From an uncultured Flavihumibacter sp. (GTDB lineage: Bacteria; Bacteroidota; Bacteroidia; Chitinophagales; Chitinophagaceae): DNA of 52,253 nt. Position 1 is the first letter of the stretch; every line of letters begins with the position of its first letter. Below, one piece after another: positions 9,336-19,052 of this stretch. Location: assembly GCA_946482545.1 (NCBI GenBank), contig CAMLRX010000012.1, positions 1 to 52,253 on the forward strand, written 5' to 3'. Under the pieces are notes generated by a model. The model worked only from the letters and a program-made list of their open reading frames with translations, was not told the DNA's origin and made no database searches. A program made the translations under genes and the position numbers.

Positions 9336-10460
9336 TTAATAATTGATCACCTGTTCTTCCATTGTTTCCGGGATGGCCCTGAACTCATATTGCTGGTTCC
9401 GCAACTGGGGTTCGAAGCCTGCTTCCCGGATGGCTTCCTGGATACTGCGGCTGGTGAACCTGTGCGGCGCTCCGGCGGCAGACACCACATTTTCTTCGAT
9501 CATTATGCTGCCGAAATCGTTGGCGCCTGCCTGCAGGCAGATTTGTGCAGTCTGCTTTCCGACGGTGAGCCAGGAAGCCTGGATGTTCTTCACATTGGGC
9601 AACATGATGCGGCTCATAGCGATCATGCGGATGTACTCCTCGGGTGTGGAAAGGTTGTGTACGCCACGGATGCGGGCCAGCAAGGTGTCCACATCCTGGA
9701 AGGTCCAGGGGATGAAAGCGATGAAACCCTTCGCGTGTTCCGGCTTCCTCGATTGCACTTCCCGGATTTTCTCCAGGTGCTCGAACCTTTCGCGTACTGT
9801 TTCCACATGACCGAACATCATGGTAGCCGAAGTGGTGATGTCCAGTTTATGGGCTTCGTGCATGATATCGAGCCATTCCTGGGAACCGCATTTTCCTTTG
9901 GAGATCAGGCGGCGAACGCGGTCGGTAAGTATTTCAGCGCCGGGCCCCGGAAGACTGTCCAGCCCGGACTCCTTCAGGGCAAGCAGTACATCTCGGTGGC
10001 TCATCTTTTCAAGCTTACAGATATGGGCCACTTCGGGCGGCCCCAGCGCATGCAGCTTAACGTTAGGATAAAGTTGCTTGAGCTGCCGGAAAAGATCGGT
10101 GTAGAACGCAAGCCCTAGTTCAGGATGATGCCCCCCTTGCAACAACAGTTGCTCGCCGCCGTAGCGGATGGTCTCATCAATTTTTGTCTTATATGTTTCT
10201 ATATCGGTGATGTAGGCCTCGGCATGACCAGGTATCCGGTAGAAATTGCAGAATTTACAGTTGGCGACGCATACATTCGTAGTATTCAGGTTCCTGTCAA
10301 TGATCCAGGTCACCTTCCCATGCGGCACCTGCTTCTTACGTAATTCATCCGCCACAAGCATCAGTTCGGTTAAAGGCGCCTGTTCAAACAGGAACACGCC
10401 TTCATCCACGGAAAGAAATTCAAAGTTCAGCGCTTTTTGGTATAGATCGGCCAGGTTCAT
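9336..10460 (-). CDS. mqnC: Cyclic dehypoxanthinyl futalosine synthase (MqnC)
   Basis: A 374-residue radical SAM enzyme of the futalosine menaquinone pathway. It cyclises dehypoxanthinyl futalosine to its cyclic form. The 4Fe-4S motif CVANCKFC uses Cys64, Cys68 and Cys71. GGHHPELGLAFY and the late IQASWLTVGKQTAQICLQAG, with GANDFGSIMIEENVVSAAG, are typical of MqnC and separate it from MqnE. The frame stays open upstream to 10718, but homology starts at MNLADLYQ and a TATTTTTG -7 box sits at 10491-10484, so the start at 10460 is preferred. The longer version would reach into the divergent protease gene. No other mqn genes are in the window. Confidence 0.93.
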   Translation of the reverse strand: MNLADLYQKALNFEFLSVDEGVFLFEQAPLTELMLVADELRKKQVPHGKVTWIIDRNLNTTNVCVANCKFCNFYRIPGHAEAYITDIETYKTKIDETIRYGGEQLLLQGGHHPELGLAFYTDLFRQLKQLYPNVKLHALGPPEVAHICKLEKMSHRDVLLALKESGLDSLPGPGAEILTDRVRRLISKGKCGSQEWLDIMHEAHKLDITTSATMMFGHVETVRERFEHLEKIREVQSRKPEHAKGFIAFIPWTFQDVDTLLARIRGVHNLSTPEEYIRMIAMSRIMLPNVKNIQASWLTVGKQTAQICLQAGANDFGSIMIEENVVSAAGAPHRFTSRSIQEAIREAGFEPQLRNQQYEFRAIPETMEEQVINY

Positions 10461-10483
10461 CAGTTTCAATTTCTGTTTCCGCA

Positions 10484-10491
10484 CAAAAATA
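10484..10491 (-). promoter_or_regulatory. -7 box upstream of mqnC
   Basis: TATTTTTG on the minus strand, 24 bases before the chosen mqnC ATG. It fits the TAnnTTTG pattern. No TTG at the ideal 19-base distance; the nearest are at 16 and 22. Confidence 0.4.
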
Positions 10492-10563
10492 ACACAGTTG
10501 CATGAGCCAACGCAATTCCGTTGAAAATTGCCATTGTAGCGGGAAATATGTATATTCAGGAGC

Positions 10564-11760
10564 ATGAAAAAGCTTGCATTTTTACTGATGCTGCTGGCTT
10601 TTGGGGGTGAAGGAGAGGCGCAGGAAGAATTTGTTCCGCCACCTTCCCGGAAGATCGCCCGCGTGCCGTTCAGGTTACTGAGCGGTGGTATCATTATTCT
10701 GAAAGCCGCCATCAACAATCACCCCGACAGCCTTCATTTTATCCTCGATACCGGTAGTGGTGGCATATCGCTTGATTCCGCGACACACCATAAAATTGAT
10801 CTCCCCCTCACTCCTTCAGAAAGAACCATCCGAGGACTGGGTGGCATCAAGAAAGTCAGTTTCGCCAACAACAACAAACTGCACCTCCCCGGATTAAGTG
10901 TGGATAGCCTGAACTTCCACATCAACGATTACGACCTGCTCACCAGTGTTTACGGCATCAAAATCGACGGCATCATCGGTTACAGCGTACTCAGCAGGTA
11001 TGTGGTGCACATCAACTACGACAGTTCCTGGATGGATTTCCATACCCCCGGTATTTTCCGGTACCCCAAAGGGGGCTTCATGTACCGCCCGCTCATCACC
11101 AGTTTACCCATCATGCAGGTAAAGGTGAGAGATGAACACCCTATCCTAGCAAGGTATTATTTCGATACCGGGGCGGGATTGTGTATGCTTTTCTCTAAGG
11201 AATTCACCGACGACAGCATGTTTATTTCACGCAAAAGGCCTCGTGTTTTAACCCAGGGAGAGGGACTCGGCGGAAAAATCAATATGGAGCTGACCGCTGT
11301 AAAAGAAGTAAAACTGGGACCATACAAGTTTAAAAACGTACCTGCTTACGTGTTTGATGACGAATACAATGTAACCTCCTATCCTTTCCTGGGCGGATTG
11401 TTGGGCAACGACCTGCTGCGCCGCTTTAATGTGATCCTGAATTACCCCAGAAGAGAGTTTTACCTCACGCCCAATACGCATTTCAGAGAAGCCTTCGATT
11501 ATTCCTATACCGGATTGGGCATTTATTATATTGAAGAGAAAATTGAAGTGGTGGACGTATTACCAGGATCGCCGGGCGAGAAGGCTGGCTTCAGGCCCGG
11601 CGACTATATTATAGGTGTCGGAAATGTGATCAACAAAGATATTCTCACCTATAAAACCATGCTGCAACAAACCAATGCACGCATAAGGGTGATCGTGATG
11701 CGACAAGGCAATGTGGTGGAACTCTACATCAAACCCAGGAATATTCTCCGAAGGCGTTAA
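10564..11760 (+). CDS. Pepsin/retropepsin-like aspartyl protease with C-terminal PDZ domain
   Basis: A 398-residue protein with signal peptide (MKKLAFLLMLLAFGGEGEAQ), so periplasmic or envelope. Two aspartyl-protease-like repeats are visible: ILDTGSGGISL with Asp62, and YYFDTGAGLCMLF with Asp201. Both keep the catalytic D-T-G triplet, so the two lobes could form one active site in a single chain. A PDZ domain follows at about 310-395 (VVDVLPGSPGEKAGFRPGDY, then IRVIVMRQGNVVELYI), probably for binding peptide C-termini. Bacteroidota commonly encode such 'aspartyl protease family' proteins. The gene overlaps the convergent tricorn-like protease by four bases (11757-11760, TTAA shared by both stops). 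Substrate unknown. Confidence 0.85.
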   Translation: MKKLAFLLMLLAFGGEGEAQEEFVPPPSRKIARVPFRLLSGGIIILKAAINNHPDSLHFILDTGSGGISLDSATHHKIDLPLTPSERTIRGLGGIKKVSFANNNKLHLPGLSVDSLNFHINDYDLLTSVYGIKIDGIIGYSVLSRYVVHINYDSSWMDFHTPGIFRYPKGGFMYRPLITSLPIMQVKVRDEHPILARYYFDTGAGLCMLFSKEFTDDSMFISRKRPRVLTQGEGLGGKINMELTAVKEVKLGPYKFKNVPAYVFDDEYNVTSYPFLGGLLGNDLLRRFNVILNYPRREFYLTPNTHFREAFDYSYTGLGIYYIEEKIEVVDVLPGSPGEKAGFRPGDYIIGVGNVINKDILTYKTMLQQTNARIRVIVMRQGNVVELYIKPRNILRRR

Positions 11761-14700
11761 TTGAGCTCCTTCAACAGTTCGGCCACAGCCTTTTCCAACT
11801 GCTGGTCTTTTCCTTTTCCTACCTGCTGGTACTCGTTCATCAGTTTGATGTCCGGCTCGGTTTGCAGGTTCTCCAGGTATTTGCCACTCATGCTTTTTAC
11901 ACCCAATGGCGGCGCACCCCAGCGAACACTGTTGTCCTGCAATGTTTCCCATCCGGCAAAAGTACAGGTTCCCGGAACGGGCATTCCCACCAGTTTTCCC
12001 AGTTGAAGCTCACGGTAGCTGAAGGCAAAACAATGTCCATCGCTGTAATTGGATTCGTTGGCCAGCGCTATGGAGGGCTTTGTCCAGCGGAACGTAGGTT
12101 CGTAGGTAACCACGCGGTTATCGGTTGTGTATTCCAGGAATCTTTTCCCACTGAGGAACATGGCCAGGTCGGCGACAAGATCACCGCCGCCGTTGTTGCG
12201 GGTATCCACCACCAGTCCTTTGCGTGTCGCGTATTTGCCCATCGCATCATCGTAGGTGGTGCGGTAAGCGCCGTCGTTCATGCCGGGAACATGCACATAA
12301 CCCAGTTGACCGTTGCTTAACCTGTCCACTTCATCCTGGTTCCTGCGCACCCATCTTTTGTAAAGCAAGGTGTTTTCCTCTCCAAGTGATATGGGTTTTA
12401 CACGTAATTCTCTCCGTGTTTTTCCGTCTGTAACGGTGAGTAAAATATACTTGCCGGCCTTTCTGTTCAGGTAACGTGCGAAATCAGTATCCGCGGAAAT
12501 GGACGATCCATCAATATTTAAAATGATGGTGCCGGGCGTAATATTCAGCATAGGCTTATCCAGCGGTCCTTCTTTAATTACTTCCTGCACCTTAACGCCC
12601 TCTCCTTTATAGGTTGGATCGTAAAATACGCCCAATGAAGCGGTGGCATCACCCAAAGGATTAGCCGAATAATAACTGGAACCACTATGCGAAACATTCA
12701 GTTCACCCAGTAACTCACTGAGCATTTCCGAGAATTCAAAAGCGTTTCCAATGTGAGGAAGATAGGCTTCATAAGCTTTTCCTAGTTTTTCCCAGTCGGC
12801 GCCGTGATACCCTGCGGTATAAAATGTTGTTTTAGTCCTGCGCCAGACATGGTCGAACATCACTTTCCGTTCCTGCGCCAGGTCCACGGTCATTTCACCG
12901 CTGATGGAAACCGGCTCCTGTTTACCCGTTGCCGGATCGAGTTTACTGATCCTGCCTTCGGCGAGGATGAAAAGTGTTTTCTGCTCCTTATCCCATGTGA
13001 GCGACCCCGAGCCCGCGTTCAGCGGGGCGATCATTTTAGTTTCTTTAGTGCGGAGGTTGGTGCTCCAGAGGTTGTATCCTTTTTCGAAGCGCGCGAGGTA
13101 ATATAAAGTTTCGCCATCTTTGCTCAGCGCAGCATCTGCCAGACTGGAAGAATGCAGTGTGAGTCGTGCTTTGCGGTAAGGAATACCATCTAGGTCGAAT
13201 TTAAGCAGGGTATCTTTTTTCTCTTTCTTTTTGGCAGAATCCTTGGCCGCCTTTTCATCCTGTTCCTTTGCCAGCGCGGCTTCTTCTTTTGTAAAACGGA
13301 AACGCTCCCACGCATCGGCGTCCAGGAAAAGCCCATACACATCCGATTGAGAGCCGCCACTGTTGGCGAAACTGCGGAGACCATCTCTGTTGCTGGTCCA
13401 GAAAACCATCTTTCCACCCATAGCCCAATGTGCGTATCCATCGTTGTACCCGCTGCGGGAAAGGTTAGTGATACCGCCTTTTCCGTCTGCGGCGATCAGT
13501 CCGATCTCCCCGCTCCATACCGTTTTTTCACTGTATTCAAAAAGGATCCATTTACTGTCCGGACTCCAGGTAAAATACTGGTCATTGTCGCGCATGGAAA
13601 ACAACTGATCTGAATTGAGCAGCGTACGCACCTGTTTGGACGCAATGTTGTACACCTTAAGATGATTGCGTTCTTCGATGAAAGCGATCTCTTTACCATC
13701 CGGAGAATATTCCGGCTGGTAATTTTCTTTGTTGTTGGCGATGATGGCTTCTTCTTTCAAAAGGGTGGCATGAGAAAAATAAACTTCTTCCTCCCGCACG
13801 ATCTTCGTTTCATAAATCTTCCAGGAGCCGTTTCTTTCACTGGCGTAAACCAGCTTTTTGCCATCAGGGGAAAAACTTACGGAGCGTTCAGGTTCCGTTG
13901 TATTCGTAATCCTTTTCGTTGTTCCGCCATCCACCGAACTCACAAACACTTCTCCCCGCACGATAAAGGCCACCTCTTTTCCATTGGGAGAAACTGAGAG
14001 ATCGCTGGCGCCACCGTTTACGGGCATTAGTTTTTCCGGATTAGACTTGTCATCCGCCGTGATTAACACGGACAATTTACGGGGTTTTTCACCTGATCGC
14101 TGAACATATAAATGACCGTCATAGCTATAACAAAATGTCCCATTACCAGCCACCGTTAAAAAACGGACGGGGTGGTCCTTAAAAGACGTGAGCGCTTTAC
14201 CCATCCCGCTTCCAGGTGTCATGCTGAACACGTTAAAAGAGCCGTTCTGCTCACTGAGGTAGATGATCTCCTTTTCATCCGCGGTAAAATGAGGCGTTCT
14301 GTCTTCTCCGGCAAAAGTCGTAAGTTTTGTATGCTTATCCGATGCAGGCTCGTACATCCATAAATCTCTTGCAACAGATGAAGTATGGTGTTTTCTCCAC
14401 TGGTTTTCCTGCCCTTTTTTATCATGATAAAGCATTTTCTTTCCGTCGCGGCTCCAACTGATGTCTTCCGCCGGGGTAGTCAGAAAAAGTTCCACCCTTC
14501 CTCCCTTTGCCGCAACCTTGTAAAGTTCCGGCTGATAGGCCGCGGGGAACTGACGGTTGGAAGCCAGGTCCTCCTGACGCGATCCGCCGAAATAAATATG
14601 TTTGTCATCCGGACTAAATGCATAAGGATATTCCTGACCGGAATGCCAGGTAAGCCTGGATGGCGTTCCGCCGGTAGCCGGAATGCTGAATACATCGAAG

Positions 14701-14960
14701 TTGCCATACCGGTCCGATGCAAAGGCGATTGTTTTACCATCGCGGCTCCAAACAGGCATAAAGTCCTGCGCCTCATGTTGGGTTAACGGATAGGCCCTGC
14801 CGCCGCCAACGGGAACGGTATACAGGTCTCCTTTATACGTAAAAACAATGGTTGAACCATCAGGGGATATAGCGGGATAACGCAGCCAGGAGGCTTCCGT
14901 TTGAGCGGAAGTGGCCACGGAAAGCAGCGCGCAGACCGCCAGCAGCAGTAAGTGTCTCAT
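11757..14960 (-). CDS. Tricorn-type S41 peptidase with WD40-like PD40 propellers
   Basis: A 1067-residue exported protease (signal peptide MRHLLLLAVCALLSVATSAQ). The N-terminal 600 residues are beta-propeller repeats with the recurring SPDGK/SRDGK pattern (for example FSPDGKKLVYASERNGSWKI). A tricorn C1-like region follows, then a PDZ domain near 755-840 (LNITPGTIILNIDGSSI) and the S41 core with VVDTRNNGGGDLVADLAMFL. The nucleophile is probably the Ser of NYSDGH, in the place of the family's SDGE. Tricorn relatives degrade peptides into short products, with the propeller acting as a gate. A -7 box TATATTTG lies about 20 bases upstream of the ATG. Confidence 0.92.
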   Translation of the reverse strand: MRHLLLLAVCALLSVATSAQTEASWLRYPAISPDGSTIVFTYKGDLYTVPVGGGRAYPLTQHEAQDFMPVWSRDGKTIAFASDRYGNFDVFSIPATGGTPSRLTWHSGQEYPYAFSPDDKHIYFGGSRQEDLASNRQFPAAYQPELYKVAAKGGRVELFLTTPAEDISWSRDGKKMLYHDKKGQENQWRKHHTSSVARDLWMYEPASDKHTKLTTFAGEDRTPHFTADEKEIIYLSEQNGSFNVFSMTPGSGMGKALTSFKDHPVRFLTVAGNGTFCYSYDGHLYVQRSGEKPRKLSVLITADDKSNPEKLMPVNGGASDLSVSPNGKEVAFIVRGEVFVSSVDGGTTKRITNTTEPERSVSFSPDGKKLVYASERNGSWKIYETKIVREEEVYFSHATLLKEEAIIANNKENYQPEYSPDGKEIAFIEERNHLKVYNIASKQVRTLLNSDQLFSMRDNDQYFTWSPDSKWILFEYSEKTVWSGEIGLIAADGKGGITNLSRSGYNDGYAHWAMGGKMVFWTSNRDGLRSFANSGGSQSDVYGLFLDADAWERFRFTKEEAALAKEQDEKAAKDSAKKKEKKDTLLKFDLDGIPYRKARLTLHSSSLADAALSKDGETLYYLARFEKGYNLWSTNLRTKETKMIAPLNAGSGSLTWDKEQKTLFILAEGRISKLDPATGKQEPVSISGEMTVDLAQERKVMFDHVWRRTKTTFYTAGYHGADWEKLGKAYEAYLPHIGNAFEFSEMLSELLGELNVSHSGSSYYSANPLGDATASLGVFYDPTYKGEGVKVQEVIKEGPLDKPMLNITPGTIILNIDGSSISADTDFARYLNRKAGKYILLTVTDGKTRRELRVKPISLGEENTLLYKRWVRRNQDEVDRLSNGQLGYVHVPGMNDGAYRTTYDDAMGKYATRKGLVVDTRNNGGGDLVADLAMFLSGKRFLEYTTDNRVVTYEPTFRWTKPSIALANESNYSDGHCFAFSYRELQLGKLVGMPVPGTCTFAGWETLQDNSVRWGAPPLGVKSMSGKYLENLQTEPDIKLMNEYQQVGKGKDQQLEKAVAELLKELN

Positions 14961-14979
14961 GTATAGGTTTGTTAGCTAA

Positions 14980-14987
14980 CAAATATA
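14980..14987 (-). promoter_or_regulatory. -7 box upstream of the tricorn gene
   Basis: TATATTTG on the minus strand, exact TAnnTTTG, with TTA (for TTG) 19 bases further upstream. The ATG is about 20 bases downstream. Confidence 0.5.
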
Positions 14988-15060
14988 AGATTCAGATTTC
15001 TATAAGTAACCGCGTTGGGAAGAGCGGTGAAAAAACGGTGCGGAAACGGTGAAAACACGA

Positions 15061-15091
15061 TTGTCGGGGAAAAATGCCGGGCGTACATTTG
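15061..15091 (+). promoter_or_regulatory. Promoter of recX
   Basis: TTG at 15061-15063 and TACATTTG at 15084-15091, 20 bases apart, match the Bacteroidota promoter pattern. Transcription would begin near 15095, which rules out start codons upstream of this point for recX. Confidence 0.6.
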
Positions 15092-15128
15092 TGTGGAATT
15101 GATGGCGGGATCATTTCATTTGTTAACC

Positions 15129-15635
15129 ATGTGGGACGAAGACGGGCAAAAAGATAAAAAAAAGGAAAAGCTTACCAAAGAACAGGCTTTTCAGAAACTG
15201 AAACACTTTTGCGCTTACCAGGAGCGGTGCCACTCCGAGGTAAAGGAAAAGTTGTTTGGCTATGGGTTAAGGACCAATGAGGTGGATGAGCTGATCTCCA
15301 CACTCATCACAGAGAATTACCTGAATGAAGAAAGGTTCGCCATTCAATTTGCAGGAGGGAGATACAGGTTGAAGAAATGGGGAAGGAATAAGATAAGATA
15401 TGAGCTGAAAAGCAGGCAGGTGAGTGAATATTGTATCAGGAAGGCATTGAAAGAAATTCCTGAAGACGAATACTATGAGACATTGCTTAAGCTGGCCCAC
15501 AAAAGATGGGAAGAATTGAAACGGGAGAAGAACAGGTTCACGAAGTTGAAAAAAGCCCGGGACTTCCTGTTGCAGAAGGGATATGAACAAGCGCTGGTTC
15601 AGGATGCCCTTAAACAGGTGGAAGAAAGTTTGTAA
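15129..15635 (+). CDS. recX: Regulatory protein RecX
   Basis: A 168-residue helical protein. RecX binds RecA filaments and blocks their extension, damping recombination and SOS. Three-helix repeats are visible: KLTKEQAFQKLKHFCAYQER, then LISTLITENYLNEERFAIQF and RYRLKKWGRNKIRYELKSRQ, the classic RecX core, and a last repeat ending GYEQALVQDALKQVEESL. The frame is open from 15015, but the promoter at 15061-15091 and the family N-terminus favour ATG 15129; ATG 15102 is the alternative. The nitrilase-family gene follows 15 bases later and is probably co-transcribed. recA is not in the window. Confidence 0.9.
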   Translation: MWDEDGQKDKKKEKLTKEQAFQKLKHFCAYQERCHSEVKEKLFGYGLRTNEVDELISTLITENYLNEERFAIQFAGGRYRLKKWGRNKIRYELKSRQVSEYCIRKALKEIPEDEYYETLLKLAHKRWEELKREKNRFTKLKKARDFLLQKGYEQALVQDALKQVEESL

Positions 15636-15650
15636 AATGAAACGTTGACC

Positions 15651-16457
15651 ATGAGACCACTCACCATAACATTAATGCAGCAGGACCTGGCCTGGGAAGA
15701 TTCGGCAACCAACCGGAACAGGTTCGAAGCATTGATCGAGGCATTAACTACGCCCACACAACTGGTGGTGCTACCCGAGATGTTTACCACCGGATTCAGT
15801 ATGAAGCCTGAAAAACTGGCGGAACCGATGGAAGGTGAAACCCTCCAATGGATGAAAACGATCGCGGCGAAAAAAAGGATCATCCTTACCGGCAGCCTGA
15901 TGATCAAAGAAAGGGACCGCTACTACAACAGGATGATCTGGATGTTGCCGAACGGACAGTTTGGATATTACGACAAACGCCATCTTTTCGGCTATGCCGG
16001 AGAGGATGAACATTATGCCCGCGGGCAGAAAAGGCTGATCGCATCTGTGAACGGGTGGAAAGTAAACCTCCAGGTGTGTTATGACCTGCGGTTTCCTGTA
16101 TGGGCCAGAAACAGGATGGTGGAAGATGAAGAGGGGCAGGCCACCCCTGAATATGACCTGATGCTGTATGTAGCCAACTGGCCGGAAAGAAGAAGTGCCG
16201 CATGGAAAACACTATTGCAGGCGAGGGCGATAGAAAACCAGTGCTTTGTCGCAGGGGTAAACAGGATCGGTAAAGATGGAAATAATATTTACCACAGTGG
16301 AGACTCTATGCTCATTGATCCCATGGGAGAAGTCATGCACCATGTGGCGGATAAACCCGATGTTTCCACGTTCACGCTATTCCCCGATAACCTGATAGCA
16401 ATAAGAAACAAGTTGCCCTTTCTTAAAGACCAGGATCATTTTTCACTGGAACTGTAA
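15651..16457 (+). CDS. Carbon-nitrogen hydrolase, omega-amidase type (YafV/Nit2-like)
   Basis: A 268-residue nitrilase-superfamily amidase. The catalytic Glu-Lys-Cys triad can be read in VVLPEMFTTGF, YYDKRHLFGYAGED and VNLQVCYDLRFPVWARN. The sequence resembles omega-amidases (YafV, Nit2), which hydrolyse alpha-ketoglutaramate or alpha-ketosuccinamate to the 2-oxoacid and ammonia, repairing transaminase by-products. ATG 15651 is chosen over an in-frame TTG two codons earlier. Probably in an operon with recX. Its last 22 bases overlap the 3' end of the convergent S41 peptidase gene. Confidence 0.87.
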   Translation: MRPLTITLMQQDLAWEDSATNRNRFEALIEALTTPTQLVVLPEMFTTGFSMKPEKLAEPMEGETLQWMKTIAAKKRIILTGSLMIKERDRYYNRMIWMLPNGQFGYYDKRHLFGYAGEDEHYARGQKRLIASVNGWKVNLQVCYDLRFPVWARNRMVEDEEGQATPEYDLMLYVANWPERRSAAWKTLLQARAIENQCFVAGVNRIGKDGNNIYHSGDSMLIDPMGEVMHHVADKPDVSTFTLFPDNLIAIRNKLPFLKDQDHFSLEL

Positions 16458-17968
16458 TCGCCGGTCCTCTTTTGACGGCCATCAATCAGTTGAAGTGTGC
16501 GTTCCATTTTTGAGTCTAATCCCAGGCTGATGGAATGAACGGAAGGTTTCACCTCCACATCAGGAAGCACACCTTTTCCTTTGAGGGCTGTATCCGGGTT
16601 GATCACCATACGGAAAATGGGAAGGGTAACACGTATCCTGGTATTGGGAAGCGTCACATTTGGAATCAGCATGCCGTTGTTGCCGTAAGCGCCTCCGCCG
16701 GTCTCTTCGCCAACAATGGTGCATCCTTTTTGTCCTTTCAGCGCGGAGGCAAACAATGTGGCTGCGGAGAAAGTCTGGCCGCTGGTGATTACGTAGAGGT
16801 CTCCGTTAAAGTGTTGCTTCTTCCGGGGCTTGTAGCGGTGTTTTTCAAAGTAAAGAAAATGGTACCGGTCGTCCCGCATTTTCTTTGCAGAGAACATCAT
16901 GTAGATATCATTCAGGAAGCCGGCTTCCATAAACCTTACGGCGGGCATCTTTTTGGTAATGGCAGCCACGGTGTCGGCCACACGAAAAGGTGTATGCCGC
17001 AAATACCTGGTGAGGAGGATATAATTTCGGATGTTGCCCCCGCCATTATCGCGTACATCCACCACAAGGTTATTCAATTGAGCCGCCTCGAGTTCGCGGA
17101 AACTTTTGCGGAAAAAAGAACGGAGTTTGTACCCGTTGGAAAAAGTATTCACTTCCATAATGGCCGTTCCGCGCAAGGTATCTATCCTGAAAGACCGTGC
17201 CGAATTCAGTTGATTTTGTTTTCGCTGCCTGGCGGGCACCTTCGGAGGACGGGGCTTTTTCACCTGGAAGGAATCGGGACGGGGCCTCCGGGAGGAATCG
17301 GAAAATGGTTTATACGCAGAGAACTTCCGTTCAAAGGGTTCTCCGCTCAATGTAGTATAGCCAACCTGGAATTCGGTAGCCGTACCATAAACATTGCGGT
17401 AATAGGAAGGGAAGGAATAACTCAGGCGGATCTCGTTTACGCCCTGGGAATAACCATCCATCGGCATGAACTCGTACAGCGAATGAAGTATTTCCTTCAC
17501 CGGCCTTCCGTTGATGGAGGTGATCAGTGTTCCCCTGGGCAGGCCGGAATCACCTCGGAGCCAGCTATGGCTAACGGCCATCGTATCGCTCCATATCCGC
17601 ACATTAAATGGGAACTGGCTGCCCCTGTTGAAGCGCTCATACCGGCCAAATGCTTTGGAGGGTCTCACGAAAGTGTGCCCGCACCTGATCTTTGAAACGG
17701 CATACGCTAACAGGTTCCTGAACTGCACTTCGTTCATGGAATCCGTAATGCTGTTGAAGGACCAGGAAAAGTAACGGTGAAGGTCTTCCTCATTGGTATA
17801 CCAGTAAAGGCTAGGGTGGGCTTTTTCGAGTACGTTATACAGAAATTCAAAATCCTGCCGGAGCGCCTCGGCTGTAAAAACGGGCATTCGCCGCTGCTCC
17901 TGGCCTTTCGCCAGTTGCAACGTAGCCAGCAGGAGCAGCAAAAAGGAAACACACCTTCGTAAGATCAT
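16436..17968 (-). CDS. S41 family peptidase
   Basis: A 510-residue exported serine peptidase (signal peptide MILRRCVSFLLLLLATLQLA). A helical N-terminal domain starts FTAEALRQDFEFLYNVLEKA with AHPSLYWYTNEEDL, as in Bacteroidota tail-specific proteases. A degenerate PDZ-like part contains GLPRGTLITSINGRPVKEIL. A basic Pro/Arg-rich stretch (KKPRPPKVPARQRK) sits near 240-255 before the S41 core: LVVDVRDNGGGNIRNYILLT and the nucleophile region VITSGQTFSAATLFASALKG. The C-terminus overlaps the nitrilase gene. The basic insert is unusual. Substrate unknown. Confidence 0.88.
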   Translation of the reverse strand: MILRRCVSFLLLLLATLQLAKGQEQRRMPVFTAEALRQDFEFLYNVLEKAHPSLYWYTNEEDLHRYFSWSFNSITDSMNEVQFRNLLAYAVSKIRCGHTFVRPSKAFGRYERFNRGSQFPFNVRIWSDTMAVSHSWLRGDSGLPRGTLITSINGRPVKEILHSLYEFMPMDGYSQGVNEIRLSYSFPSYYRNVYGTATEFQVGYTTLSGEPFERKFSAYKPFSDSSRRPRPDSFQVKKPRPPKVPARQRKQNQLNSARSFRIDTLRGTAIMEVNTFSNGYKLRSFFRKSFRELEAAQLNNLVVDVRDNGGGNIRNYILLTRYLRHTPFRVADTVAAITKKMPAVRFMEAGFLNDIYMMFSAKKMRDDRYHFLYFEKHRYKPRKKQHFNGDLYVITSGQTFSAATLFASALKGQKGCTIVGEETGGGAYGNNGMLIPNVTLPNTRIRVTLPIFRMVINPDTALKGKGVLPDVEVKPSVHSISLGLDSKMERTLQLIDGRQKRTGDYSSSEK

Positions 17969-17998
17969 ATTGTATAAAGATAAGGTTCAGCTCCGTTA

Positions 17999-19033
17999 TC
18001 AGGCGCCTTTGAAAGCGTTCCATCCCTGGGCCGTCAACTCATGACGGTTGCCGCCTCGGGTAATGATGTGCGCGCCTTCGGATGCTTCTGCCATATAACC
18101 GACCACGCTGATCTGCTCGTTAAGCACAAGTTTATCGTAATCAGACTGCGCAACGGTGAACACCAGTTCATAATCCTCCCCGCCGCTCAGGGCACAGGCG
18201 GTAGGATCAAGTTCCAATTTATAGGCGAATTGGCGGGCCTGCTCGTGTACCGGGATCTTTTCTTCGTAGAGCACACAACCCAGTTCGCTCTGTTTGCAAA
18301 TGTGCAGAATCTCACTACTCAGTCCGTCACTGATGTCCATCATGGCCGTGGGCAGGATGTCGTTCTCGGCAAAAAAATTGATGATATCTTTCCTGGCCTC
18401 CGGTTTCAGCAGACGGCCCACGATATAATCCTGGTTCTCCAGATCGGGCTGAATCTGCGGATTCTCCATGAATATTTTTTTCTCCCGTTCAAGGAGGGTG
18501 AGCCCCAGGAAAGCGCCACCAAGGTAGCCACTCACACAAAGCAGGTCACCTTTTTTGGCGGTACTTCTTTTTACAAACGTATCAGGGGCTACTTCTCCGA
18601 TGGCCGTAACGGAAATGATGAAGCCTTTCTGCGAAGATGTAGTGTCACCCCCAATCAGGTCCACACCATACTGTGCACAGGCGGCGTAAACACCTTCGTA
18701 AAATTCTTCCAGCGCCTCTACCGAGAAACGGTTGCTGAAAGCGATGCTCAATGTGATCTGGGTGGGAGTGGCATTCATCGCATATACATCACTGAGGTTT
18801 ACGACCACAGACTTGTACCCCAGGTGTTTTAACGGTGTGTACATCAGGTCGAAATGGATGCCTTCCACCAGCATATCGGTGGTAATCACCGTTTGCTTAC
18901 CGAAATGGTCGATCACCGCGGCATCATCGCCCACACCTAATAACGTGGACGCGTTCTGGATTTCTATATTCCTTGTAAGTTGTTCAATCAGTCCAAACTC
19001 TCCCAAAGCGTTTATTTCTGTGCGCTCACTCAT
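17999..19033 (-). CDS. thiL: Thiamine-monophosphate kinase
   Basis: A 344-residue kinase of the PurM/ThiL fold. It phosphorylates thiamine monophosphate to thiamine diphosphate with ATP in the cytoplasm, making the cofactor used by enzymes such as the E1 dehydrogenase at 7.3-9.3 kb. Diagnostic segments are GVGDDAAVID, TTDMLVEGIHFDLMYTP, LSDVYAMNATP, LIGGDTTSSQKGFIISVTAI and MDISDGLSSEI, all Mg/ATP-binding sites in ThiL. ATG 19033 is preferred to an in-frame TTG two codons upstream. No TPP riboswitch was recognised upstream, and other thi genes are absent from the window. Confidence 0.95.
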   Translation of the reverse strand: MSERTEINALGEFGLIEQLTRNIEIQNASTLLGVGDDAAVIDHFGKQTVITTDMLVEGIHFDLMYTPLKHLGYKSVVVNLSDVYAMNATPTQITLSIAFSNRFSVEALEEFYEGVYAACAQYGVDLIGGDTTSSQKGFIISVTAIGEVAPDTFVKRSTAKKGDLLCVSGYLGGAFLGLTLLEREKKIFMENPQIQPDLENQDYIVGRLLKPEARKDIINFFAENDILPTAMMDISDGLSSEILHICKQSELGCVLYEEKIPVHEQARQFAYKLELDPTACALSGGEDYELVFTVAQSDYDKLVLNEQISVVGYMAEASEGAHIITRGGNRHELTAQGWNAFKGA

Positions 19034-19052
19034 ATTCAACTATAATTTAATG

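Noticed and set aside
16535..17695. 386-codon frame antisense to the S41 peptidase
   Set aside because: The opposite strand carries signal peptide, PDZ-like part and catalytic motifs; this one has none. It is a shadow of codon usage.
17936..19033. TPP riboswitch near thiL
   Set aside because: No conserved THI-box elements could be picked out upstream of the start at 19033.
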